Positions 43,387 through 50,814 of a DNA stretch of 64,000 bases are shown here, piece after piece (the stretch's first letter is position 1; each line of letters opens with the position of its first letter). A program made the position numbers and the translations under genes. Below the pieces are notes generated by a model that saw only the letters and a list, made by a program, of their open reading frames with translations, searched no databases and was not told where the DNA came from. Source of the DNA: an uncultured Prevotella sp. Its GTDB lineage: Bacteria > Bacteroidota > Bacteroidia > Bacteroidales > Bacteroidaceae. Where the stretch lies: the NCBI GenBank assembly GCA_900314935.1, contig OMXE01000001.1:62001-126000 (forward strand). Reading direction: 5' to 3'.

Positions 43387-44717
43387 CTATCAACTAATCG
43401 CCTAATGGCGCTTTCAGTGCGTTCGAAATGGAAGTCCCCGAGGATTTGGTTCATCAGCGCCTCGATCTTGTCATTGCAGAGGTTACCGATGCTTCCCTCG
43501 TGGGTGTGGTGTATCTGCTTGTCAGCATGGAACGTACCTGCTTCGATGTCCAATCCTACCTTCTTATACGCATCGCGGAACGGCATACCGTTGGCAGCCA
43601 GACGGTTCACTTCCTCCACCGAGAAGATCGGGTCGTACATGGGATTGTCGAGGATATGCTCGTTCACCTCCATCTTGTTGATGATATAGGCCGCCATCTG
43701 CAGACAGTCCTTCAGTTCGTCGAAGGCAGGCAGGAACACCTCCTTGATGATCTGCAGGTCGCGGAAGTAGCCCACTGGCAGGTTGTTCATGATGAGCATG
43801 ATCTGCTGGGGCAGTCCTTGCAGCTTATTACTCTTGGCGCGAATCAGTTCGAAGACGTCGGGGTTCTTCTTATGCGGCATGATACTACTACCCGTGGTAC
43901 ATTCCTTGGGCAGTTTCACGAACGAGAAGTTCTGCGAGTTGAACAGACAGGCATCGAACGCCATCTTGGCAATGGTGCCGGCAATGGAAGCCAGGGCGAA
44001 GGCCACGTTGCGTTCCATCTTACCACGCCCCATCTGTGCATACACCACGTTATAGTCCATCGAGTCGAAGCCTAACAAATCGGTCGTCATCTGTCGGTTC
44101 AGCGGGAACGATGAGCCATAGCCGGCAGCCGAGCCCAACGGGTTACGGTTCGTCATGCGGTAGGCAGCCTGCAGGAACAGCATATCGTCCGTCAGGCTCT
44201 CTGCATACGCCCCGAACCACAGTCCGAACGACGAGGGCATGGCGATCTGCAGATGGGTGTAGCCGGGCATCAGCACATCCTTATACTGGTTGCTCTTGGC
44301 AATCAGTTCATCGAACAGGATCTTCACCTGTTCGGCTATTTCCTTCAGTTCATGACGGGTGAAGAGCTTCAGATCCACCAGTACCTGATCATTACGCGAC
44401 CGTCCGCTGTGTATCTTCTTTCCCATGTCGCCCAGCTTACGGGTGAGCATCAGCTCCACCTGTGAGTGCACATCCTCGATACCATCCTCGATGACGAACT
44501 CACCGTTCTCGCACAGATGGTAGATATTGCGCAGCTCACTGAGCAACTGGGGCAGCTCGTCCTTTCCTAAGAGTCCGATACTCTCCAGCATGGTGATATG
44601 AGCCATGGAGCCTAGCACGTCGTACTTGGCCAGATACAGATCCATCTCGCGGTCATGTCCTACGGTGAACCGTTCAATCTCCTCGTTCACCTGATAATTC
44701 TTCTCCCAGAGTTTCAT
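43383..44717 (-). CDS. argH: Argininosuccinate lyase
   Basis: 444 residues from ATG 44717 (MKLWEKNYQVNEEIERFT); the open frame extends further upstream but without family similarity. Last step of arginine synthesis: splits argininosuccinate into arginine and fumarate. Signature GSSIMPHKKNPDVFELIRAK is present, with HSGRSRNDQVLVDLKLF and GYTHLQIAMP upstream. In the same strand run as pyrE and the SRPBCC gene (12 bases after the latter). Other arg genes are not in the window. Confidence 0.96.
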   Translation of the reverse strand: MKLWEKNYQVNEEIERFTVGHDREMDLYLAKYDVLGSMAHITMLESIGLLGKDELPQLLSELRNIYHLCENGEFVIEDGIEDVHSQVELMLTRKLGDMGKKIHSGRSRNDQVLVDLKLFTRHELKEIAEQVKILFDELIAKSNQYKDVLMPGYTHLQIAMPSSFGLWFGAYAESLTDDMLFLQAAYRMTNRNPLGSAAGYGSSFPLNRQMTTDLLGFDSMDYNVVYAQMGRGKMERNVAFALASIAGTIAKMAFDACLFNSQNFSFVKLPKECTTGSSIMPHKKNPDVFELIRAKSNKLQGLPQQIMLIMNNLPVGYFRDLQIIKEVFLPAFDELKDCLQMAAYIINKMEVNEHILDNPMYDPIFSVEEVNRLAANGMPFRDAYKKVGLDIEAGTFHADKQIHHTHEGSIGNLCNDKIEALMNQILGDFHFERTESAIRRLVDS

Positions 44718-44728
44718 TTGTTTTCTAT

Positions 44729-45142
44729 TTATTCGTACTGAATATGAGCCAGTGTCTCGGCCAGCTTCTCCAGTCCTTCGTTCAGCGGACCGGATACCAT
44801 GCCCTTGATGAAGGGGTTGATGTCGGCCTTGATGGTGAGCTTCATCTTGCATGTCGTCTCGGTCACAGGGAGCAGCTGCACCCATAGATTAAAAGGTATG
44901 AGCGATTGTGTTGCCTCATACTTGATGCATTTCGGCTCTTCGCGTTCCACGATATTCATGGCTACCTTACCCACAGGCTGCACATTGATGCTCACACTGT
45001 CGGCACTGAACTCGAAGTCCTTGAACTTATCCTCCGGGAACTTTCCTTCCAGCTTACCCAGATTGGATAAGTCGCTCAACGTGGCATATACCTTCTCCTG
45101 AGGGTACTCCACGATTTTTACACTACTTTCGAATGTGCTCAT
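44729..45142 (-). CDS. SRPBCC (START-like) fold protein
   Basis: 137 residues, cytoplasmic. 'STFESSVKIVEYPQEKVYATLSDLSN' and the ending 'PLNEGLEKLAETLAHIQYE' match small SRPBCC/polyketide-cyclase-like proteins with a hydrophobic ligand pocket. No catalytic residues can be assigned. Lies between pyrE and argH on the minus strand. Confidence 0.8.
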   Translation of the reverse strand: MSTFESSVKIVEYPQEKVYATLSDLSNLGKLEGKFPEDKFKDFEFSADSVSINVQPVGKVAMNIVEREEPKCIKYEATQSLIPFNLWVQLLPVTETTCKMKLTIKADINPFIKGMVSGPLNEGLEKLAETLAHIQYE

Positions 45143-45173
45143 CCTATTTCTTTGAACTTTGATCTTTATGATT

Positions 45174-45202
45174 ACTCTACGAATTAGACGAATTAGACTA
45201 AT
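45174..45202. repeat. Copy of the CTCTACGAATTAG word repeat
   Basis: CTCTACGAATTAGACGAATT followed by AGACTAAT, between the SRPBCC gene and pyrE. Same family as 15371-15457, about 30 kb away. Confidence 0.85.
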
Positions 45203-45238
45203 ATTAATCCGTTCTCGTACCTTCGTACCTCCGAGTAA

Positions 45239-45871
45239 CTATTTATTCCAAGAAGCAGGATCCTTACGCCACTGCTTCAGCAGTTCCTCGTCACTGGCAG
45301 CGATATAGCCTGTTGCCACGGCCTCGGCCACCACATGCTCGTAATCGGAGATGGTGAGGAGCTTGACGCCAGCGGCACGGAATGCCTCTTCGGCTACGGG
45401 AAAACCATAGGTGTAGCTGGCCACCATACCTACTACCTCGAAGCCTGCCTTGCGCAGGGCATCGACCGCCTTCAGCGAAGAGCCGCCCGTGGAGATCAGG
45501 TCTTCCACCACAATCACCTTGGCACCTTCGGGCAGTTCACCTTCTATCTGGTTCCCCATACCATGATCTTTCGGTTTGGGGCGTACATATACATACGGCA
45601 GGTTCAGCTCGTCGGCCACCAGGGCACCCTGTGCAATGGCACCCGTAGCCACACCAGCCACAGCCTCTGCCTCAGGGAACTGCTCCAGAATCATGTGGGT
45701 GAGGGCAAGCTTTACCATCGTGCGCAGCTCAGGGTACGAGAGGGTCTTGCGGTTATCGGTATAAATAGGTGATTTCCATCCGCTGGCCCAGGTGAAGGGC
45801 TCGTTGGGCTGCAGCTTTACAGCTTTCACTTCCAGTAGTTTCCTGGCAAATGCTTTCTTTAATGTATCCAT
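45239..45871 (-). CDS. pyrE: Orotate phosphoribosyltransferase
   Basis: 210 residues. Joins orotate to PRPP to form OMP in pyrimidine synthesis. PRPP-binding motif VIVVEDLISTGGSSLKAVD, substrate loop RPKPKDHGMGNQIEG, and YTDNRKTLSYPELRT near the N terminus. The length matches the bacterial enzyme. First gene of a minus-strand run ending in argH; a promoter with a conserved spacer word lies at 45892-45923. Confidence 0.97.
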   Translation of the reverse strand: MDTLKKAFARKLLEVKAVKLQPNEPFTWASGWKSPIYTDNRKTLSYPELRTMVKLALTHMILEQFPEAEAVAGVATGAIAQGALVADELNLPYVYVRPKPKDHGMGNQIEGELPEGAKVIVVEDLISTGGSSLKAVDALRKAGFEVVGMVASYTYGFPVAEEAFRAAGVKLLTISDYEHVVAEAVATGYIAASDEELLKQWRKDPASWNK

Positions 45872-45891
45872 AACTAATTAATTATTGGCGA

Positions 45892-45923
45892 CAAAGGTAC
45901 GAAGAAGCGAGAGAAATTCCAAA
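45892..45923 (-). promoter_or_regulatory. Promoter of pyrE with CTCRCTT spacer word
   Basis: Minus strand: TTTG (45920-45923), 20 bases ending CTCGCTTCTTCG, TACCTTTG (45892-45899). Confidence 0.85.
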
Positions 45924-45961
45924 GAAAAGCATGTTTTTCTTTGGATTTCCATGTCATTTAT

Positions 45962-45992
45962 TTTGTATTGTTTCCACTTAATCGTACCTTTG
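45962..45992 (+). promoter_or_regulatory. Promoter of the CE1 esterase gene
   Basis: TTTG (45962-45965), 19 bases ending CCACTTAATCG, TACCTTTG (45985-45992). Divergent to and overlapping the upstream region of the pyrE promoter, only 38 bases apart. Confidence 0.87.
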
Positions 45993-46023
45993 CAGACGAA
46001 ACACTAATAACATAGAAAGTAAG

Positions 46024-47196
46024 ATGAAAAAACTATTGTTCATGGCACTGTGCCTTCTTGCAGCAGTGCCCGTGTTGGCACAACAGACACGTGTCAATAT
46101 CCAGTACGACCCACAGCGTAACACCGAGGGCATCCTGCCCTTCAGTACGCAAGTGCTCTCACCAGAGGTTCGCGACGACCATACCGTCATCTTCCGCGTA
46201 AAAGCACCCGAAGCCAAAAGCGTGCAGCTCACGGGTTCGATGTTTGTAGGACCGGAGGCGCGTAAGAGGGCTGACTTCACCAAAGGCGACGATGGCGTGT
46301 GGACCCTGACGTTAGGTCCGCTGCGCCCAGAGATCTACCTTTACTATATCATCATCGACGGTGTGCAGAACATCGATGCGAACAACGAGTTCACCGGTCA
46401 TGCAGCCATGCCTTCGTTCAGTATGCTGTTTGTGCATGATGACAAACCGGCATGGTACGACCCGAAGCCCGAAGTGCCTCACGGTAGCGTCACCACGCAT
46501 TATTACTATTCCAAGGTGACCAACGGACTGCGTGACATGATGGTTTATACACCGGCTAACTACGACCCGAAGAAGAAGTACCCGGTGCTCTACCTGATGG
46601 GTGGATCGGGCGACCTTACCGAAACGTGGGTGATGCACGGAAGGGCGAACTTTATACTCGACAATATCATTGCTGAGGGAAAGGCACGAGAGATGATTGT
46701 GTGCTTCCCCAACGACCAGATGGTGACTCGCTCGCATCCCCAACACACCGAACTGGCCTTCCCCTTGGTGGAGCGCGAGTTGATAGAGTGTGTGATTCCT
46801 TATGTGGAGTCTCACTATAGTGTCATCAAGGACAAACATGCACGTGCGCTCAGCGGACTCTCCATGGGTGGACGTATGACGCAGTATGTAGGACTGCGTA
46901 ACCTCGATGTGTTCGGCTCCATGGGAATCCTCTCTGCAGCCATCGAACTGACGGAAACACCAGTTGTCAATGAACCCGATGTGAACAACCGCATCGACTA
47001 TCTCTTCATCGGTGGCGGTACCTATGAGACAGGCTTCATGGCTCGTCATGAGCGGTTGCACGAACAGCTCGATAAGTTGGGCGTAAAGCATGAGTTCTAT
47101 GTAGGTGGCGGTGGTGCACACGATCTCGTGACATGGCGTCATCTCCTCTATTTCCGCTTCCTGCCGAACCTGTGGAGAACCAACTATAAATGGTAA
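46024..47196 (+). CDS. Secreted CE1-type esterase with N-terminal E-set domain
   Basis: 390 residues: signal peptide (LLFMALCLLAAVPVLAQ), an immunoglobulin-like E-set/CBM48 domain (~30-115: VIFRVKAPEAKSVQLTGSMF), and an alpha/beta hydrolase of the esterase D/feruloyl esterase family. Nucleophile elbow ALSGLSMGGRM (Ser280); His366 or His373 in GAHDLVTWRH is the likely catalytic histidine; the acid would be Asp in the preceding strand. It should deacylate plant cell-wall polysaccharides or release ferulic or acetic acid. A related but divergent protein lies at 62407-64000. It has its own promoter; the ComF gene is convergent with a 7-base gap. Confidence 0.92.
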   Translation: MKKLLFMALCLLAAVPVLAQQTRVNIQYDPQRNTEGILPFSTQVLSPEVRDDHTVIFRVKAPEAKSVQLTGSMFVGPEARKRADFTKGDDGVWTLTLGPLRPEIYLYYIIIDGVQNIDANNEFTGHAAMPSFSMLFVHDDKPAWYDPKPEVPHGSVTTHYYYSKVTNGLRDMMVYTPANYDPKKKYPVLYLMGGSGDLTETWVMHGRANFILDNIIAEGKAREMIVCFPNDQMVTRSHPQHTELAFPLVERELIECVIPYVESHYSVIKDKHARALSGLSMGGRMTQYVGLRNLDVFGSMGILSAAIELTETPVVNEPDVNNRIDYLFIGGGTYETGFMARHERLHEQLDKLGVKHEFYVGGGGAHDLVTWRHLLYFRFLPNLWRTNYKW

Positions 47197-47203
47197 AAGG
47201 CGA

Positions 47204-47899
47204 TCAGTCTCGTGTGTAACCCAGTGAGAAAACACTGATGGCACGGGGCTTCGCTTTCATCACCTCCTGACCGCAGGCCACAAGGGTGGCGCCTGTGGTT
47301 ACTACATCATCAATCAACAATACGTGCTTTCCAGTTAGGTCTGAAGGTCGGAGCAGCTGGAAAGCATTTATTACATTCTCCTGTCTCGACCGGCGGTCTT
47401 TCTGTGTCTGACTGCCTGCGAAGGCTTTTCTGCAAAGACTGTTGGCTATCACCGGAATACCCGTGGCATGATGAATGCCCATGGCAATCTCCATACTTTG
47501 GTTATAACCGCGTTCCTGCTCTCGCTCTGGGGTGAGTGGCACGGGAACGAGTGCGTCGATGCCCTCGAAGAACCCGCTTTCCTTCATCTCCTCGGCGGTC
47601 ATCTTTCCTAATTGTTCCCCCATCTCCGGGTGCCCCTTGTATTTCAATTGGTAGATCAGTCTGCTGGCTTCCGACTGTGCCTCATAGTAGAACAGGGCGG
47701 CTGCCTTCTCCACAGGTATCTGTATCCAGCATGTCTTGGCCATCTCGTTGTCGAGCGGGTGCTCCCAGAAGAAGGTGCGGGGCAAATGACGGTTGCACGA
47801 GGCACAGAGCACCTCTTCGGTCACCGTCATACGCATACCGCATACAGGACAGGCGCGTGGGGAGATCAAGTCGGCTAACCGTTTGAAGAAACTAATCAT
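47204..47899 (-). CDS. comF: ComF-family phosphoribosyltransferase-like protein
   Basis: 231 residues from ATG 47899 (MISFFKRLADLISPRACPVCG); upstream in-frame codons overlap recX too far. The N-terminal zinc finger CPVCGMR...CASCNRHLP precedes a PRTase domain with the PRPP loop LLIDDVVTTGATL. ComF is needed for uptake of transforming DNA. It overlaps the 3' end of recX by 8 bases, forming the unit prmC-recX-comF. Confidence 0.9.
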   Translation of the reverse strand: MISFFKRLADLISPRACPVCGMRMTVTEEVLCASCNRHLPRTFFWEHPLDNEMAKTCWIQIPVEKAAALFYYEAQSEASRLIYQLKYKGHPEMGEQLGKMTAEEMKESGFFEGIDALVPVPLTPEREQERGYNQSMEIAMGIHHATGIPVIANSLCRKAFAGSQTQKDRRSRQENVINAFQLLRPSDLTGKHVLLIDDVVTTGATLVACGQEVMKAKPRAISVFSLGYTRD

Positions 47900-48356
47900 C
47901 GTTGATGCACTGGTGGATAATGTCCATGGTGAACCCCCGCTGCATGGCAAAGCGCATGAGTTTCTGCGTGCGTTCATAGTCGTTGGCGGCCTTGATGCTT
48001 TTCGCTTTCTGTTGCAGCAGTTGACGGAGGATGGCTACATACTCCGATGGGTCGATTTCATCCAACACCCGTTGCTGAATACCCTTGTCGATATGCTTCA
48101 AGTAGAGCGCCTGCTCGATTTTCCTGCGCCCCCATTTGTTGTAGATGATCTTGTCTTTCACGAAGGCACGGCAGTAACGCTCATCGTCGATGAACTGTTT
48201 CTCAATCAGTTTCTCAACGATGCGTGCCTGATCCTTGGCAGGAATCTCCCAACGCTGCATCTTCTCAATCATCTCGCCTGAGCAATGCTCTGCGGAAGCG
48301 CAGAGGGCAGAGAGCTTGATGTATGCTTCTTCTGGTGTGATGGTCTTTTTCATCAT
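47892..48356 (-). CDS. recX: RecX-family recombination regulator
   Basis: 154 residues: three-helix repeats typical of RecX (KLSALCASAEHC; LIEKQFIDDERYCRAFVKDK; WGRRKIEQALYLKHI; YERTQKLMRFAMQRGF). RecX modulates RecA filament growth. The start overlaps the stop of prmC by 4 bases (ATGA), so translation is probably coupled. recA is not adjacent. Confidence 0.88.
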   Translation of the reverse strand: MMKKTITPEEAYIKLSALCASAEHCSGEMIEKMQRWEIPAKDQARIVEKLIEKQFIDDERYCRAFVKDKIIYNKWGRRKIEQALYLKHIDKGIQQRVLDEIDPSEYVAILRQLLQQKAKSIKAANDYERTQKLMRFAMQRGFTMDIIHQCINDD

Positions 48357-49309
48357 GATGGATGCTTGTAAAATGTACCACGTGCAAATCGTTGCTTCCC
48401 GAAGGAGTCGTGGCGGAAGCGGATATCGCTGAACCCTTCTTCCTGCATCAGCTGCTCCAGCGGTTGTGCATAGAGAGGGTTGATCTCGAAATAGAGGTTA
48501 CCACCATCTAGCAGGGCATTCTTGGCAAAACGGGTGATGGCCCGGTAGAACAGCAGGGGGGCTTCATCGGGAACGAACAATGCTAACGACGGCTCATGGT
48601 CGAGCACATTCTGTTCCATCCCTTCGCGTTCCTTGTTACATATATAGGGAGGGTTGCTTACGATGGTGGACCATAGGGAGGAAGGAGGAACTTTTGGAAC
48701 AGTGAGAGCCAACGAGCTTGCTTGGTTGGCCGAGTCGCGACAAAAGTCAACGGAGTTAAGGAGGAAGGAGGAAGGAGATATGCTTAAGATATCCACTTTC
48801 TCGAAGCAGATATTTACTCCGATGTTTTGGGCGTTTTCTTGTGCTATTCTCAACGCTTCATCAGAGATGTCCCAGGCAGTTACCTTTGATCCAGGGAGTT
48901 CAGCGGCCAAGGTGCAAGCAATACAGCCACTGCCTGTCCCAATGTCCAATATGCTTCCCCCTCTTTCCTCTTTCATCTCTCCTTCCTCCTTCCTCCTTCG
49001 TCCTTCCTCGTCAATGATCCACTGACAAAGCTCGGCGGTTTCAGGTCTAGGGATGAGTACGCCTGGTTCCACATGGAAGTGTCTGCCGCTAAATTCGGCC
49101 ACGCCCGTTACATATTGCACGGGCTCACCCTGAAGCAGTCGGTTGAGCAATGCGTTCAGCTCCTCTTCGGCCAAGGTTTCCACCTTACCGCAAAGGATAT
49201 CGGTCATGGTGAACCCGTAGCGGATTTCCAGCAGGTAACGGGCAACCGCCTTCGCCTCATGGTCGTCATAAACGGTGGTCAGCCTCTTCCACACTTCTTC
49301 GTACTTCAT
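48353..49309 (-). CDS. prmC: Release factor glutamine methyltransferase with repeat-derived insertions
   Basis: 318 residues from ATG 49309. Methylates the GGQ glutamine of peptide release factors. N-terminal helical domain, then the Rossmann core: GSILDIGTGSGCIACTLA, and the substrate motif SNPPYI at about residue 218. Two unusual tracts: residues ~100-116 (RRRKEEGEMKEERGG, from CCTTCCTCC-type DNA) and a ~34-residue insert at ~178-211, just before NPPY (SISPSSFLLNSVDFCRDSAN...), encoded by a 101-bp segment flanked by GGAGGAAGGAGGAA repeats. The family normally has a short loop there. The frame stays open, so the enzyme may still work. Confidence 0.9.
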   Translation of the reverse strand: MKYEEVWKRLTTVYDDHEAKAVARYLLEIRYGFTMTDILCGKVETLAEEELNALLNRLLQGEPVQYVTGVAEFSGRHFHVEPGVLIPRPETAELCQWIIDEEGRRRKEEGEMKEERGGSILDIGTGSGCIACTLAAELPGSKVTAWDISDEALRIAQENAQNIGVNICFEKVDILSISPSSFLLNSVDFCRDSANQASSLALTVPKVPPSSLWSTIVSNPPYICNKEREGMEQNVLDHEPSLALFVPDEAPLLFYRAITRFAKNALLDGGNLYFEINPLYAQPLEQLMQEEGFSDIRFRHDSFGKQRFARGTFYKHPS

Positions 49310-49313
49310 GATG

Positions 49314-49344
49314 CAAAGGTACGCATAAGTGAGAGAAGTACAAA
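49314..49344 (-). promoter_or_regulatory. Promoter of prmC-recX-comF with CTCACTTA spacer word
   Basis: Minus strand: TTTG (49341-49344), 19 bases ending CTCACTTATGCG, TACCTTTG (49314-49321). The ATG of prmC follows 5 bases after the box, implying a leaderless or nearly leaderless mRNA. Confidence 0.85.
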
Positions 49345-49458
49345 ATAAAACTTGTTTTCTTTTCCCCAACCTATCTTATATAAAGAAAAATTTGTATTTT
49401 TGCACTCGTAATAGTGGTGTTAGGATATATGACAACCATGTAACCGTTCCATCAATAG

Positions 49459-50379
49459 ATGAAAGAAACTGACGAGAAGTACATGCGGCGTTGCTTGCAA
49501 CTGGCGACCAACGGTAGGCAGAACGCTAAGCCGAACCCGATGGTGGGGGCGGTGATCGTGTCTGCCAGTGGACGCATCCTCGGCGAGGGCTATCATGTGC
49601 GCTGCGGCGAAGGTCATGCGGAGGTGAACGCCTTTGCATCGGTTAAGAAGGAGGATGAGCCGCTGCTGAAGGAGGCAACCATCTATGTGTCGTTGGAGCC
49701 CTGCTCGCACTATGGTAAGACACCGCCCTGTGCCGACCTGATTATTCATAAAGGTGTGCGCCGTGTGGTGGTGGGCTGTATCGATGAGTTTGCCAAGGTG
49801 CAGGGTAGGGGAATACAGAAACTGCGCGATGCGGGTATTGAGGTTACAGTGGGTGTATTGGAAAAGGAGTGTCAGCTCTTGAACCGCCGCTTCTTTACCT
49901 ATCACCGTCTGCACCGTCCGTATATCATCTTGAAATGGGCGCAGACAGAAAACGGTTTCATCGATGATCATGGCAAACCCCTTTCCATCTCCACTCCCTT
50001 TACCAAGATGCTGGTGCATAAACTAAGGGCAGAAGAGGATGCCATCCTTGTGGGAAGGATAACTGATGAACGGGAGCATCCCCAGCTCAATGTCCGTGAA
50101 TGGGTGGGCCCTGATCCTTTACGAATGGTACTCGACCATCATCATCCGCTCGACTTGCAGCGTCTCTACGACCAGCAAATACAATCACTCATCGTTGAAG
50201 GCGGTGCCAAAACCCTTCAATCCTTTATCGACCAAAATCTTTGGGATGAGATCCGTGTAGAAACATCTCCCCTTAAAGTTAATGACGGCACCCCAGCTCC
50301 ATCTATTCCTGCCAATGCGGTCATCACAGATTGTCAGGAATACGACGGGAACAAGATTACGTGGTGGAGGAATTACTGA
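49459..50379 (+). CDS. ribD: Bifunctional riboflavin biosynthesis deaminase/reductase
   Basis: 306 residues. N-terminal deaminase of the cytidine-deaminase fold: HAEVNAF (His53, Glu55) with the zinc ligands PCSHYGKTPPCADL; C-terminal reductase (YIILKWAQTENGFI, SLIVEGGAKTLQSF). It performs steps 2 and 3 of riboflavin synthesis. It is shorter than E. coli RibD (367): the reductase part between RMVLD and LIVEGG lacks roughly 50-60 residues, while NADPH- and substrate-binding motifs at both ends remain. A TATTTTTG box lies at 49395-49402. Divergent from prmC. Confidence 0.93.
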   Translation: MKETDEKYMRRCLQLATNGRQNAKPNPMVGAVIVSASGRILGEGYHVRCGEGHAEVNAFASVKKEDEPLLKEATIYVSLEPCSHYGKTPPCADLIIHKGVRRVVVGCIDEFAKVQGRGIQKLRDAGIEVTVGVLEKECQLLNRRFFTYHRLHRPYIILKWAQTENGFIDDHGKPLSISTPFTKMLVHKLRAEEDAILVGRITDEREHPQLNVREWVGPDPLRMVLDHHHPLDLQRLYDQQIQSLIVEGGAKTLQSFIDQNLWDEIRVETSPLKVNDGTPAPSIPANAVITDCQEYDGNKITWWRNY

Positions 50380-50814
50380 TTATTCTCTGTTTATGACATT
50401 TTACCCCAACATCTAACCCTCATCAAACCCTTTGCACATCGATGTTTCAGGCACATTGGGTTAGATGTTACCCTATTTTTTTGCGAATGTTCATAAAAAG
50501 ATAAAAACTCCTACAAGCTTAGTTGAAGCTCCCAACCAGCCTTATAGCACCCAGTTATCAGCCTTATAACCTATCGAAACCAGCCAGGTTGGAGGGCGTT
50601 ATAAGGCTTGTAGGATTTTGCAGGTAAAAAGACGTTGTGAAGGTGTGAAGAATGTGAAATAAAGAATACTCCGCTATTAAGCCTAATCAACTTATTGTCA
50701 ACAAGTTGATGGCGGAGCATTATTCATTAAAATCCTCCGCCACGAATCTTCTGGTAATCATATAATTACACCAATATGGCGGAGGATTGTGTGACTACTT
50801 TATTTGGGGAAGCC
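50380..50814. other. Repeat-rich intergenic stretch after ribD
   Basis: Contains a perfect 12-bp inverted repeat AACATCTAACCC (50408-50419) / GGGTTAGATGTT (50458-50469) followed by ACCCTATTTTTTT, a possible ribD terminator with a 38-base loop; several AGCCTTATA words; CAACTT/AAGTTG at ~50698-50712; and three TCCGCC/GGCGGA words (50713-50782) that can pair. No gene is supported. Confidence 0.55.

Noticed and set aside
44718..44885. 56-codon N-terminal extension of argH
   Set aside because: Overlaps the SRPBCC gene and has no similarity to the lyase N terminus, which begins at ATG 44717.
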